DNA of 64,000 nt from Lepidostoma basale (Eukaryota > Arthropoda > Insecta > Trichoptera > Lepidostomatidae): contig JAHDVF020000517.1 of the NCBI GenBank assembly GCA_022606425.2, forward strand, positions 248,001 through 312,000, written 5' to 3'. How positions within the stretch are numbered: the first letter of the stretch is position 1; each line of letters begins with the position of its first letter. Below are positions 52,215-64,000 of this stretch, one piece after another. Both the position numbers and the translations under genes were made by a program. Under the pieces are notes generated by a model. The model saw only the letters and a program-made list of their open reading frames with translations. It made no database searches and was not told where the DNA came from.

Positions 52215-52625
52215 ATGTATATTTATTATCAGCTTTTAGTCGTCCAGTGTTGAACATAGGCCTCCCTTCCTGACCTCCACAACTCTCTATCTCTCGCCGT
52301 TTTTTTGCCATTGACCTCCTGCCACTCTCTTGATGTCATCAGACCATCTAGTTTGTGGTCTGCCTGGATTTCTATGGCCGGATCTCGTTCACCACTCCAG
52401 GGTGCGTCTTGTCCACCGATCATCCGTTGTCCTCGCTACATGGCAGGCCCAATTCCACTTCAACGAGGCTATTTTGCACGCTACGTCCGTAACTTTGGTC
52501 CTTTCTCTGATCCATTCATTTCGCATCTCGCAGACTGGTGTTTAACATCCTCCTCTCCATTGCCCGCTGGGTCACTTTGAGTTTCTGTATTGTTCTTTTT
52601 ATGAACGTAATTGTTTTTAGCCCGT
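52215..52625 (-). mobile_element. LINE-C (RTE-like) 3' fragment
   Basis: Minus strand ends ELWRSGREAYVQHWTTKS, the characteristic RTE-family C-terminus, with upstream KWNWACHVARTTD-like sequence in another frame. Confidence 0.82.
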
Positions 52626-52699
52626 ATGTCAGTACTGCATATTATAAAATGTTAAACCATTGTAAAATAATAGAATTCAACGTTGAACGAATTGCTATA

Positions 52700-52862
52700 A
52701 ACAACACAGGGAAAGGATCACAGATTGGTTCGAACATTTGGAGAAAATAATGAAGGAATAATGGCAAGCTAAATATAAATATGGATGTAGAGGATCCTAG
52801 CGTACTGTCAGGATATAAGATCCGTTGCCTACCCCTTTGTGAAATGGCGTTTATACGGTTAA
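52700..52862 (+). mobile_element. LINE-A fragment, strongly decayed
   Basis: GGAAAGGATCACAGATTGGTTC and CCTACCCCTTTGTGAAATGGCG correspond to the SLRWFG and 3'-terminal segments with an internal deletion. Confidence 0.6.
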
Positions 52863-52959
52863 CATCATTATATCAGGAAATTCTTGTTATATATATATAT
52901 CTATATACAGTTGACTTTGTTTAATATTGTGTGATAATTTAATATGTTCTCCTAAAATT

Positions 52960-53110
52960 TAATTATATTTTGTGGGAGTCTCATGTTTCGCCTTGTTAGC
53001 GCATATGATAATGACATATAATAATCCGTCTAGGCAGGCAAAACGTGTCACTTGAATGAAATATTATTAAACTTATAAAAAACTGACGTTTTGTCAGAAT
53101 TAAATTATGA
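52960..53110. mobile_element. Inverted-pair repeat with GGCRAAACRTG motif (family P3)
   Basis: Minus-strand AAGGCGAAACATGAGAC at about 52980-52995 faces plus-strand GGCAGGCAAAACGTGTCAC at 53033-53050, followed by the block found after the motif at 12817. Confidence 0.55.
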
Positions 53111-53374
53111 AAACAAAATCTTTTTAATTAAAAATTCCTTTATAATATATAAATACCTATTTAATTTAATTCCACTTGGTTTTACGGCTTGTCCGGTTGA
53201 AGCTATAAAGCAAGCGAAATTAAACTAAATACTCGTATATATTTTTAAAGAATTTTTAATTAAAATGATATTTTCATTATTTGCAATGAACTTTCTACCA
53301 AGAAATTTCATTCAACAATATTCATAATTAAAATTAAATACTTATTATGGATATTAACTGTTCAAATAAAAAAG

Positions 53375-53500
53375 ACAGCTGTTTCATTGTTAGAACTGAC
53401 GATGCTAACATCGGTTAGCGAAACAACTGTAGCAACAAAATATAATCAATTATGATATTTATAACAATGTTTTATTTATTTAAACAGTTAATAATGTTGA
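53375..53500 (+). mobile_element. Short repeat with hammerhead-like hairpin (family P1) plus inverted stub
   Basis: CTGACGATGCTAACATCGG then TTAGCGAAAC at 53396-53424. Immediately upstream an inverted partial copy reads GACAGCTGTTTCATTGTTAG. Ends near ACAATGTTTTATTTA. Confidence 0.66.
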
Positions 53501-53504
53501 CATA

Positions 53505-54555
53505 TCAAAGTGTTTCAAAACAATGGATTATCTATTATAGATGTATAAATAATTAAAAAAATATATAGTTATATTGAAGATACGGTATTTCAAAATTGAA
53601 AAATAGAATTTTACACCACATGTGAACTCTAAATGTTTTTATTTTATATTGAGAATTTTTTGTTAATGATTGTGACATTTGACGAGTATAGTAACAATCA
53701 TCCCGTCCAGTACACCATGACTTTAAGGTTACATTTTAAATTCACTTAGTAATGCCATGATAAGGCTCTTGTGAAAAATTTTCTTTTATCGTGCTCAGTC
53801 ATATTTTATAGCCTTTCCCAAAATTTTCTTTCCGCGGTCGAAAGCAGCGCTCCATTTTGAATTATTACTACCTGAAACTAATCAATCATTTTTAACGAAT
53901 AACGCATAGCAGAACGTATGAGGAACCCTTTACCGAATCACTTTCGCGTGAAATACATAGAGCCACTTTACACACAACGGATCGCGGTATCGGTATAGGA
54001 TATTTAACTAAACCTCTTTCTGATTCTCAGTCTAAATTGCTTACATGCGAAATTTCATATGAAACTTTATGATTTTTAGTTCGGTCGATATTTTTACTGT
54101 TATAGGACGTGGTTTGCGACGAGAACCTAACAAGAAATAAGGCATAATGTACTTCCCGAATTGGGTTTGAAGGGAAGGGAATGTACAATATAATAGTTTT
54201 CAGACAAAAACAGAAAAAGCTTGAACCCCAAAGTCTAATTAATTAAACTCCGAAAAACGAGACGCAAACATGTTAAAAAATATAATTATGGTATTTTTTA
54301 CTAACAATAAGTTTTACCCAAGCATGAAAATGTACAAATGTGTTTAGATACGATTTCTATATGTAGGATTCATTATAATGTATTTTATTTGGATAAAATT
54401 GGGTTTAAATAAACCATCAAAAATACATGTACGCATATATTCCTAGAAATTTTCATATTTTTTTTATAGATTTGGCCAGTTTATTAATAGTATTAATAAT
54501 AATAATTATTATAGTATATCATCAGCAGTCAGTCATCCACTGCTGAATGTAATAT
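53505..54555. other. AT-rich sequence without recognised gene
   Basis: No supported feature. Confidence 0.4.
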
Positions 54556-54559
54556 AATA

Positions 54560-54965
54560 ATAATAATAAATTGGATAATTTATAAAGCGCTATTTTTATG
54601 AATTACTCATCTCAAGGGCGCTGTAGAAGATGCTCCGTTTTATCAACTAGATAATAATAATAATAATGATAATAAATAAAAAATTATAAACATATTTAGT
54701 ATGAGGGCTGCACCTGACGAAGTCGATCAGCCCTTCCTGTCAGGAAATGATAATTTGAAAAGGTGCGTTTTGAGTCTCGATCTAAACTCTGATTGATTCT
54801 CAATGCACTTAAGGTCTGCTGGAAGACTGTTACAGGCTGCAGGGCCGGCTACCGCGAAGGCTCGGTCGCCAAAGTTTGTGCGTGGACGGCGTTTTGGCAC
54901 AGTCAATCTACCGATCGCAGAAGACTTAGCTGATCGCAATGTAGACTGTCTAGCATTCAGGTTCT
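54560..54965 (-). mobile_element. CR1/jockey-group LINE 3' fragment
   Basis: Minus strand encodes RSAKSSAIGRLTVPKRRPRT, FGDRAFAVAGPAACNSLPAD and FRSRLKTHLFKLSF, then an (AAT)n-rich tail on the + strand near 54560-54680. Same family as 42858-43250. Confidence 0.85.
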
Positions 54966-55380
54966 AGTTGATATGTAATGTAGGGGTCTCCCAAAGCACG
55001 CCACCGCCCCCTATCCATTGCCGCTCCCATCCATCCATGTCTTCAGATCGTCGGTCCAGCGGGCAGGGGGACGTCCAACTCTGCGGAATCATGTACGCGG
55101 TCTCCAATCCAGAACCCGTCTCCCTCATCGGCCGTCGGTTCTCTAACAGATGTTGCGAGCCCATCGCCACTTCAGCCCGCCCATCCACAGAGCCACCTAT
55201 CAGCTATATAGATCTTTTGTCAGTGTTCATGTCTCGGCTCCGTACGTCATGACTGGCAAGACCCACTGGTTGAAGACTTGAGTCTTGAGGCATTGTGGTA
55301 TTTTAGAGGTGAGAACATGATGTAATTTTCCAAAGGCCTCCCAACCCAACTGAATTCTTCGGTCTGCGCGGATTATAATA
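54966..55380 (-). mobile_element. LINE-C (RTE-like) fragment
   Basis: Minus strand encodes RRIQLGWEAFGKLHHVL, IPQCLKTQVFNQWVLPVMTY and VGRPPARWTDDLKTW, frameshifted. Lies directly beside the CR1-like fragment. Confidence 0.85.
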
Positions 55381-55409
55381 ATAACAAATAAAATAATAAT
55401 AATAATATT

Positions 55410-55870
55410 GCGAAAGCGAAGCATTGAACTAGTAGAAGAAGGATGAGAGCAGAACAAATGCGATAGAGATGAGATCCCTTAGATGTGTGTATGATAAAAA
55501 GGATGTACGACAGAGTTACAAATGCCAATTTTAGGAAAGAATGTAGAATGGAAGAAAGTATTACGAACAAATTTATGAAATGAGCACTGCGTTGGTTTAG
55601 TCACATGGATGAATAAAAAAAGAATGGTTTAGAAAGTATACAATAACGATGTGAATGGAGTACGGAGTCGAGGAAGACCGAGGAAAACATAGTGTGACCA
55701 AACCAATCAAATTTTAAAGGTCGGCCATGTTAAAGGTCGGAAGAATCTAAGGACGTGTATGACTCGCTGTAAGAATGTAGGGGAAGATAGAGAGGTTGTC
55801 AGGATAGAGTACCTAGTGCAGCAGTCTATTCCCTCTATTTATCTTTTCGGGGAAACGCACAGTGGTCAAA
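55410..55870 (+). mobile_element. LINE-A subfamily 2 fragment
   Basis: GGATGAGAGCAGAACAAATGC to TTTTCGGGGAAACGCACAGTGG follows the 23772 copy with numerous indels. Confidence 0.8.
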
Positions 55871-55874
55871 ACAG

Positions 55875-56830
55875 CGGACTTAGGAACCAAAGTCATTATT
55901 TCGATTTAAAAAAAATTGCTTGCTGTAGAAAATCTAATTTGTAACAAAATTTGTCACGTTCAATGTTTCGTTATTTTGAGTCGAACATGGTTTAAAAAAA
56001 TACAAGCAAAAAAAAAATGTATGGAGTAAAATTGAATCATTTTTTTTCTCAATGCGTTTTAAATTGTTAGCATCGAAATCTTTTGTATATTAACGTATGT
56101 AATTCGAACTTTATGTCCATATTTTTTCTCTCCTATGTACTTACAACCTTGGCGTTAAATCGCAGTTGAACTTTCAAAAATTTTATTTTTATTTCTAAAC
56201 ACAACAAATGTTTCTGCCAAAAGATTTGGTTTGGAGGTTATAATGCACAATTATTTCTTTATTACAAATAAGAAAACCAAAATTGCCTATCACCTCTAGT
56301 TTTTGAAATATTCACCAAAAACTGCATTTTAAATTATGAAAACCCATGCATACAAATATAATGTTACTATAATGGAGTGCTATATAATGATTTATTTTAT
56401 GAATTGTTCCTTTGAAGCTGGAGTCGAGCAATGTGGTCATTTGGGAAAATCCAAAGCCATCTTCGAGGTTTTAATGTAGGCCTGTCAAATTACAGGCGCA
56501 AAAGAAACCACTGACTTTGTCAACCAAGAAAATGTGGCAATGAAGTAAGGAAATACGTAATTTGGTTGCATCAAAATGCGGTAATTACGAAATTATTCAT
56601 GAGCTGCACATGACAATGATAGATGACAAAGTAGCTACTATTATTACAGACACTCCATCCGCAGCTATCTGCAATGTATGTCTTGCAAAACCGAGTGAGA
56701 TGAATGACCTGCCACAAATGTTTTCAAAACCTGATGAGATGATGTCTACCAATACTCTCGTCACTTCATATGTGGATCCGAAGCATGGAGTGTTTGCTAC
56801 ACATTTCTTACAATTTAGATTTCAAGATGG
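55875..56830 (+). other. Unclassified sequence, possible transposase remnant at 56400-56830
   Basis: A frame at 56562-56820 reads CGNYEIIHELHM, IITDTPSAAICNVCLAKPSE and MNDLPQMFSKPD. The C-x2-C followed by a K/T-P-x-E-M-N pattern recalls transposon-encoded proteins, but I cannot name the family. The frame then runs into the minisatellite. Confidence 0.35.
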
Positions 56831-58560
56831 CAATACGACAATACGACAATCACAACGACAATACGACAATGACTACGACAATACAATGATTACGACAATA
56901 CGACAATAACTACCACAATACGTCAATGACTACGACAATACGACAAGAAGTCAACGACAATACAACGATGATACAACGACGATACTACGATTATACAACG
57001 ACAATACAACGACGATACAACGACGATGCTACGATTATACAACGACAATACAACGACGATTTAACGACGATAAAACAACGTTACAACGACGATAAAGCGA
57101 CGTTACAACGACGATACAACTACGAAACAACAACAATACAACGACGAAACAACAACAATACAACGACGATGCAACGACAGAACAACGACAGAACAACGAC
57201 TATACAACGACAGCATAACGACAATTCAACGAAGATACAACGACAATACGACGATGACGGCACAACGACAACACAACGACAATTAGACGAGAGTACAATG
57301 ACAATACAACGACAACGCAACGTAAATACAATGACAATACGACAAAACAATGACAATACAACGACAATTAAAAGACAATACAATGACATTACAATGACAA
57401 CACAATGACAATATAACGACAAAACGAACACAATATAACCACAATTAAAAGACGAAATATATGACAACAATGAAAAGCAATACAACGAAAATACAACGAC
57501 AATACCTTGGAAATACAACGAATAGACGACAATACGACAACGACGACAATACGACCACGACAGCACAAATACAGCACCCATACAATACAAGACAATACAA
57601 CGACGACACGTCGAAAACACAACGATAACACAACGGTGACGCAACGGAAATACAAAGAAAAGCCAACGACAATACAACGATAATACAACGTGAATTCAAC
57701 GACAACACAACGGCGGTACAACGATAATACAACGATAGCACAACGATAACACAACGATAACACAACGCAATTACAACGACAACACAACGAAATTACAACG
57801 ACAACACAACGACGACGCAACGATAATACAACGACAGCACAACGACAATACAACGTCAAAACAACGACAGTGCAACAGCAATACAACAACAACACAACAA
57901 AGCTACAACGACAGAACAACTACGACGCAACGGCAACACAATGACAACACAACGGCAGCACAACGACAACACAACGGAAGCACAACGGAAATACAATGAC
58001 AATACAACGGCAACGGCAATACAACGATAACACAACGAAAACACAATGACAGTACAACGACAGCACAACGCCAACACAACAACAACACAATGGCAGCACA
58101 ACGACAACACAACGGAAGCACAACGGAAATACAATGATTTTACAACGGCAATACAACGGCAACGCAACGGTAATACAACGCAAACACAATGACAGTACAA
58201 CGACAATACAACTACAACGCAACGGCAGAACTACGACAGCACAACGGAAATACAACGACGACACAACGCAAATACAACGAAAACCCAATGACAACACAGC
58301 GACAGAACAACGAAAAACCAACGACGGCACAACGGCAGCGCAACGACAATACAATGAAAATCCAACGACAATACAACGGCAGCACAACGACAGCGCAACG
58401 ACAATACAACGACAATACGACGTCAATACGACGAACATACAACGACGAGACAACGACAGAACACCGACAGTACAACGACAATACAACGACAATACAACGA
58501 CGACACAATGACAGTACAACGGCAATACAACGACAGTACTGCGACAATACAAAAAACAAT
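56830..58560. repeat. Degenerate 11-bp minisatellite (AATACAACGAC type)
   Basis: Over 1.7 kb of CAACGACAATA-type units with an 11-bp period, strand-asymmetric (C and A on +, almost no T apart from AAT). Because 11 is not a multiple of 3, all frames stay open and encode 11-residue repeats; none is a real protein. Confidence 0.93.
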
Positions 58561-59345
58561 TCAATGATGCATCGGTAATACAATGGCAATATAACCACAA
58601 TACAACCACGATACCAATACGACACAACGACAATTCCACGTTAATACAACAACAATACAACGACAACAATACAACAATACATACAACAATACAACAATAC
58701 ATACAACAATACATACCAATACATACAACCATACAACAATACAACAGTACAACAACACAACAACAATACAACACCAACACAAAAACAACACAACAACAGA
58801 AATACAATCCCAATTAACCCAAAACACAACAAAAATACAACCCCAATAAACCCAAAACACAACAAAAATACAACAACAATACAAAAATTTATCAATACAA
58901 CAATACAACAATACAACAATACAGCAATACAGCAATACAGCAATACAATAACACAACAATAACACAACAATAACACAACAATAAAACATCAATAACACAA
59001 CAATAACACAACAATAACACAACAATAACACAACAATAACACAACAATAACACAACAATAACACAACAATAACACAACAATAACACAACAATAACACAAC
59101 AATAACACAACAATAACACAACAATAACAAACAATAACACAACAATAACACAACAATAACACAACAATAACACAACAATAACACAACAATAACACAACAA
59201 TAACACAACAATAACACAACAATAACACAACAATAACACAACAATAACACAACAATAACACAACAATAACACAACAATAACACAACAATAACACAACAAT
59301 AACACAACAGCAATACAACAGCAATAACAATAATACAACAGCAAC
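58561..59345. repeat. Homogeneous 11-bp minisatellite (AATAACACAAC)n
   Basis: Near-perfect 11-bp units from about 58950 to 59310, with a transition zone of ATACAACAATAC units at 58640-58940. One unit at about 59127 is shortened. It ends at ATAAACCATCACGCTG, the inverted 3' terminus of a LINE-A copy. Confidence 0.94.
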
Positions 59346-59450
59346 AATAAACCATCACGCTGTTTCCCCGTAGGGGTAGGTAGAGAGAATCGACCGCCAC
59401 ACTACTCTATCCTGGCACACCTCCCTAGCTTCCTCCACATTTAATTCTCC
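59346..59450 (-). mobile_element. LINE-A subfamily 2 3' terminus abutting the minisatellite
   Basis: ACCATCACGCTGTTTCCCCG to GCTTCCTCCACATT is the inverted last 100 bp of the element. Its simple-repeat tail would start exactly where the array lies. Confidence 0.85.
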
Positions 59451-59599
59451 TTCCTTCCTCAACAATGAATAATAATTGTGACAACAATAATAATAATAAT
59501 CATAACAAAAACAATATATTGAATTTGACATACTCACGTGTACTCGTACATGTAACATACTCGTATAGGTACTTATAATAACCAAAACCCTGTCAAGTG

Positions 59600-60200
59600 G
59601 GAATTGAAACGAGATGCGATTGAAAAAAGTTGAACCTTGAAATTACATTTTGAAACACTGAGACTATTTAAAATTTCATTTAATTCATCAAACGTGAAAC
59701 AAAACAAAATGATTCGAAAATAGTCATTTTTGAATTGAATCCGAGGATTGAATTTTCAGTAAAAATGGTTACGGTGCGATAAAGGAAATGGTCATTAGGG
59801 AAATAGGCGGAAAACGAAAAACGGAAACGCGCATATTCAATATTGAGACAGGAGGGAGCCTGAGGTCTGCTGGTGGTCTTACTTCCGGTCAGCCTGATAA
59901 ATATATCATCATCATTCATCCGGGGGGAAAAAACTTCATCGGAGATAAAAATAATACGTTTTATACCATTCTGCACGCTTCACTCAGGGGAGATAATTGA
60001 GTGACGGACATTGTTAAAAAAAAAACGCTTTCTATAAATACGAGAAAATACTGATTTTTGAATAATGATTTAAAACTCCATATTAAATATAAAAATTGGT
60101 AAAAACGTCCGTTTTCTAGATGTTTTATTATTATTATATACTTGCTGTAACCAGCCAGGCGTTGCTGCGGCTCACTCTGATTAAATGAAAAAAGTCTCAA
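59600..60200. other. No recognised gene
   Basis: Moderately AT-rich. AAAACGTCCGTTTTCTAGAT at 60101-60120 matches the end of the P3 repeat at 12713. Confidence 0.4.
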
Positions 60201-60204
60201 AATG

Positions 60205-60480
60205 TGGTTCAATATTTCTCACCCGAGACCACCGGCTCACACCCAAGGCCACTCTCGTCCCACTCAGTTCTATACCTAGGTCCAAATGGCCTAATCACGG
60301 CCACTCCTAGTCAGCGTCTCTCGGTCTCCACCCAAGGCCGCGGTCCATGCCCAAGGCCACCCCGACCACTCCACCCTCCTCCCTACCCGGGTAGTCGGGT
60401 CAAAATGTCTGACCGAACCCACCATATCCTCCGAGAAACCCTCCTCTCACCATCCAACAATATCCAGCCTTAACATCCAA
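60205..60480. other. C-rich stretch, possible repeat
   Basis: About 270 bp with CCAAGGCCAC, CCAAGGCCGC and similar units and strong C bias, sharply unlike its AT-rich flanks. No motif identified. Confidence 0.4.
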
Positions 60481-60609
60481 GAAAGAAATTGTGCGGACAA
60501 AAATCATGTGGAGGAAGAATAGCTTCCGGACTGGAACTCCCGGGAAGACGATATCCAAAGTAAAAATACGGTGTATTCGAATGCAACGTTGTGTCAATTT
60601 CAAATCAAT

Positions 60610-61465
60610 AGTTGCAAAATTTCGGAGATTTTAGATTTTAGATTTTTAAAACGTACATTTATATTTTTATTTATATTGATAAATAAATATATAAATGTAT
60701 AATACATAGATAAAAAAGACCCATGTATTCTAATGCAACAAATCAATCGATGCATACTTTCGCTTTGTTAATAAATATTTCCAAATTTAAACAAGCAAGG
60801 CATTAAATTACAAAGTTTCTAAAAAATTGACTTAGTCACCAATATTCACAAAAAGATTTGTTTTTAATTAACATGACTTAATTTTTTTAAATAATGAAAT
60901 ATTAAATGATTTCATTTTTATTCATATTGTGGAATAAATAGAGGACACCTGTAGGAATACCTGTATAGTTAAACTTGAAATAAGTAACTTAACAACAATC
61001 ATGTTGTAGATACAGAGGATAGAACGCTTTGTTTTTCTATTCAAAAATATTTTTTTCACCTCCCATTCATACGAGTAGGAGCACCACATTATGTGCTCCT
61101 ATGTATGCATGTTTGTAAAATTTTTCATCTCCAAAATTTTTATCTTTTGTTTTCCTCGATTTGCTCTATCCACTTTAATATACATTTTTTTTTCTTTCCA
61201 TATGTAAAAATCGTATGGTAACTCTCTTCTAATTTTATTCTCTTATACTGATACTAAAAACTCACACTTTCGTTCCTCTTGCATTCTTCATTAATATCTT
61301 ACATAAGAGTTAACACATACTTAAATGTTATTTATATTATATTATATCATACTGGAAATTGTGTGTGAAAACAATGATAATATTGAACTCTGTTCTAATG
61401 GTTGCTTTAATTTGATACAATACAAATTTCAATTCTACGTATGGTATATATGTAATTAAAAAACA
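60610..61465. other. AT-rich sequence without recognised gene
   Basis: No supported feature. Confidence 0.4.
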
Positions 61466-61469
61466 ATCT

Positions 61470-62010
61470 CTTGACCCAGATGTAGAGATAAAATGCAGAA
61501 TTGAGGCAGCAAGAGCTACGTTTAATAAAATGAAATCACTCTTCCGCCAGAGGATGATCAAATGCTATGTGTGGTCTGTTTTATTGTACGGGTGTGAAAC
61601 TTGGACCCTGAAAGTTAACTCAATGAACATACTGGAAGCATTTGAAATGTGGCTCCATCGCCGAATGCTCAGAATTCCCTGGACAGACATGGTTACCAAT
61701 ACCGAAGTCCTGAGGCGAGCTAGAGTTGACAGGGAATTATTATCAACTATCAAGGTCCGAAAGATCTCATATCTGGGTCATATACTACGTGGGGAAAAGT
61801 ACCACCTTCTCCAACTGATATTGGAGGGAAAAATTGAGGGACACTGAGGGCCCGGAAGGAGACAAATGTCCTGGCTGCGAAACGTGAGGGAGTGGACCGG
61901 CATCCGAAGTGTTGAGGAGCTGTTCCGAGCGGCGCAGGACGGAGACAGGTTCGCCGAGGTGATCGCCAACGTTGGGGGGACCCGACAGGGCACTTGAAGA
62001 AGAAGAAGAA
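61470..62010 (+). mobile_element. LINE-B, longest copy of 3' region with GAA tail
   Basis: Encodes DPDVEIKCRIEAARATFNKM, VLLYGCETWTLK, AFEMWLHRRMLRIPWTDM, RKISYLGHILRGEKYHLLQL and EELFRAAQDGDRFAEVIANV, then stop and (GAA)n at about 61996-62010. One stop (TGA near 61845) interrupts the frame. Confidence 0.9.
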
Positions 62011-62194
62011 AAAACATATGATTATAAAAATCATTTTACACACACAAAAAAAAACTGAAGTTAAGCGTAACAGATATTTTTTTTTGCAGTTTTGTAAAAC
62101 CCTAAAATTGTGATACATGTCATCTTATTATAAAAAAAACACAAATAAAAAAATACACAAAATTAACACAAAAACATAAAAAACACAAAATTCA

Positions 62195-62262
62195 CGAAAC
62201 CGGTAGCTGTCGAATGAAGGCAATAAGTGGAAGTAGTTAATAAAAAACATCGTTTTATTTAG
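62195..62262 (+). mobile_element. Truncated family P2 end
   Basis: CGAAACCGGTAGCTGTCGAA to AACATCGTTTTATTTAG matches one arm of 11498-11837, beginning at the GAAAC of the hairpin motif. Confidence 0.65.
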
Positions 62263-62329
62263 TTATATAAAAAAAACACACTCATATATATTAAAATAAA
62301 GATCTTCTTCTTCTTAATCCAATCGTAAT

Positions 62330-62575
62330 AGACGGCGCTAGTGTAGATTGAACTAAAAAATGTGAAGTATAGTCCACCATTGTAGCATATATACATTTTC
62401 TAAATTTTGTCAGACGTGGTGGTCGTAAGAAGGGCGGAATGGAGAATGTTGTATTACATAAAGCGTGGGCTTAACCCAACCAATGACAGGTCATAAGTCA
62501 TGTAAACGCCTCGACCACCATATTTTGTTTCCAATTTGCATCTTCGTCTCTATTGAGATAAAATTAATCATTTAT
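62330..62575. mobile_element. Single arm of palindromic family Q
   Basis: GACGGCGCTAGTGTAG to ATCTTCGTCTCTATTGAGAT follows the right arm of 47894-48510 in order; no partner arm is present. Confidence 0.78.
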
Positions 62576-62649
62576 ATGTTATTTGTTTATTTTTTTACAA
62601 GTTAAACGATTGAATATTGTATAATATTATAAGTAAGGAATAGACGTTT

Positions 62650-63171
62650 GGGGGGGTGTGGTGAAAGATAAAAGACGGTGGACGTTTCAGGGTTTATTGC
62701 GGGTCACAAGTAATCATACGTAACAGTATTATGTACTCGTGATGGAGCGTGGCTGGATGTCGATAGCAGCGGGGCGGAGTCCGGGTGATGAGCAGTAGAG
62801 GATGATGGCTCGCTGGGCAGTAGCGTCGGTCGGCTGGAGCGAAGATTCGTCGAAGGTTTCGTGGCGTAGCAGTCTAGACAGTTGTGTAGCTCGGTAGGAA
62901 GGTCGGAGACTTGGTAGACTTGGTAGCGTAGACTCGTGTCGGTTAGAAATCGCAATACTGACTGACCTATCGGGTGGTCGGAAGTACCGCTTTTATATGT
63001 TTTGTACACGATGCCCTGCTCTAGTGACTTAGTGACCAAACTGAATAAATCTGGGCCCTAGAATCATCAGATTTGATAAGTAGGTCCTGAGTCGGCGTTT
63101 TTCGGTTATTCGTGTCATATATTTCATCATGAAATATGTTTATCTGGGTTATGCATTTAACCCCGACAGAA
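62650..63171 (-). mobile_element. Candidate solo LTR
   Basis: On the minus strand it starts TGTCGGGGTTAAATGCATAA (63171 downward), has a TATA box (ACATATAAAAGCGG near 62990-63003), an AATAAA at about 62692-62697 and a following CTTTTATCTTTCACCACACC. The order promoter, then poly(A) signal within about 300 bp fits an LTR. No target duplication or internal region was found, so it is tentative. Confidence 0.42.
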
Positions 63172-63174
63172 GTG

Positions 63175-64000
63175 AAGACTTATTATTCGAACGGATGAAG
63201 GAGGTATTATTAAAATATCGTATTTTAAAATTAACTGCGTAATTAAATACTTTGTACCGCGTGGTTAGCTACAAAGGAGAAAACTAAAATGGATACAGAG
63301 TGAGGTAAAATGGAAAACTTGCGGTGGCGTGACTTTGATACATTCGTATTAGAATTGAATAGACGCCAAAGGCACTCATTTGCAGCGAAGTTCGCCAGAT
63401 AAAGGAAATAAGCGAACATATTGTTCACCAGCATTCGAACATAATAACGAAAGAAATATGCCGCGTTAGCGAAAAGCGTAATGTGCAAATTACTAAACCA
63501 TTTTGCGAACACAAAAGTTTTATGGTCATTGGAAGAAAATGATGAAACGTTAAAATCACATGAGTCATAAAAATTGATGCGTGTTATTAAGCACCCTGAG
63601 ATTTTGCAAATTTCTTTTTTATGTAAATTATCTTTAATATAGGTACATATGCTTTTATATCCAGTAGATAATAAATGACAAAGAAAAATATGCAAAAGAG
63701 CGTAAAGTCTTTAAATATTCTCATAATATAATTAAACATATTATATGTATATGTTATATTACACTTCTTTTTCTTCTTAGCACAACCTTGAACCTTGTCC
63801 TCCACTGCTTTGCTTTGACATCTGCAGATCTCTTCAGTTTCTCCCATATTTAAAATATTCCCATTGTGTTATACTTTTTATAGAAAAATAAACCTCTACG
63901 CAGTGTTTGGAAAAAGTATAATACTATATTTCTACTTAGATAACAGTTATTTGATTTTATACTGTTAACATCAAAACTATGCCAAGTTGCAGAGAAGTTA
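63175..64000. other. No recognised gene
   Basis: AT-rich. A TTCTTTTTCTTCTTAG run at about 63765-63780 may be the GAA tail of a short inverted LINE end (63765-63850). Nothing else is supported. Confidence 0.35.

Noticed and set aside
58940..59310. Regularly repeated array considered as a CRISPR-like locus
   Set aside because: No unique spacers, an 11-bp period and eukaryotic context.
56926..59400. Long open frames on both strands (up to about 297 codons) rich in Gln/Asn/Thr or Cys/Val/Leu
   Set aside because: They are translations of the 11-bp minisatellite; every frame stays open because the unit lacks stops. No start context, domain or non-repeat sequence.

Overview
This is a piece of a large, AT-rich, transposon-laden insect genome, most likely a moth or butterfly. 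That is an inference from the long multi-exon genes with canonical GT/AG introns, the insect-type esterase, and the tRNA-SINE, LINE, mariner and hAT relics. The window shows no bacterial features.

Four host genes can be supported. (1) The 3' two-thirds of a timeout/TIMELESS replication-fork gene, + strand, in ten exons at 3292-30069. Every exon-exon junction keeps phase. Earlier exons lie outside the window. (2) An aldose 1-epimerase (galactose mutarotase) on the minus strand at 30921-32096, convergent with timeout. (3) A three-exon carboxylesterase-family gene, + strand, 34427-36739. It keeps Ser-Glu-His but has lost the usual HGGG oxyanion-hole sequence. (4) A FAM76-family gene in eight exons on the minus strand, 46171-38065.

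Nearly everything else is mobile-element sequence, much of it nested. The dominant family, called LINE-A here, is a non-LTR retrotransposon whose 3' end reads into a TTAG or TTG simple-repeat tail. About twenty fragments are present. Other reverse-transcriptase families are LINE-B (GAA tails), LINE-C (RTE-like), LINE-D, LINE-E (CR1/jockey-like C-terminus) and two more fragments. DNA transposons include two decayed mariner-like transposases, a mariner-like element with intact inverted ends but a deleted catalytic motif, a Tigger/pogo relic, a hAT miniature element with an 8-bp target duplication, a TTAA-flanked fold-back element, and a 31-bp-TIR element with a 6-bp duplication. There are tRNA-derived SINEs and a short element that carries the LINE-A tail on a different head. 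From 56830 to 59345 lies a 2.5-kb minisatellite with an 11-bp period that begins at the 3' terminus of a LINE-A copy.

The most unusual signal is a hairpin followed by GAAAC, preceded by CTGA(C/T)GA-like sequence. It recurs at about eight loci in at least four repeat families, with compensatory changes in the stem and often with inverted partial copies alongside. This resembles the hammerhead-ribozyme motifs of Penelope-like retroelements, but helix I is not convincing here and the call is tentative.

Region 46200-64000, beyond FAM76, contains no host gene I can recognise.
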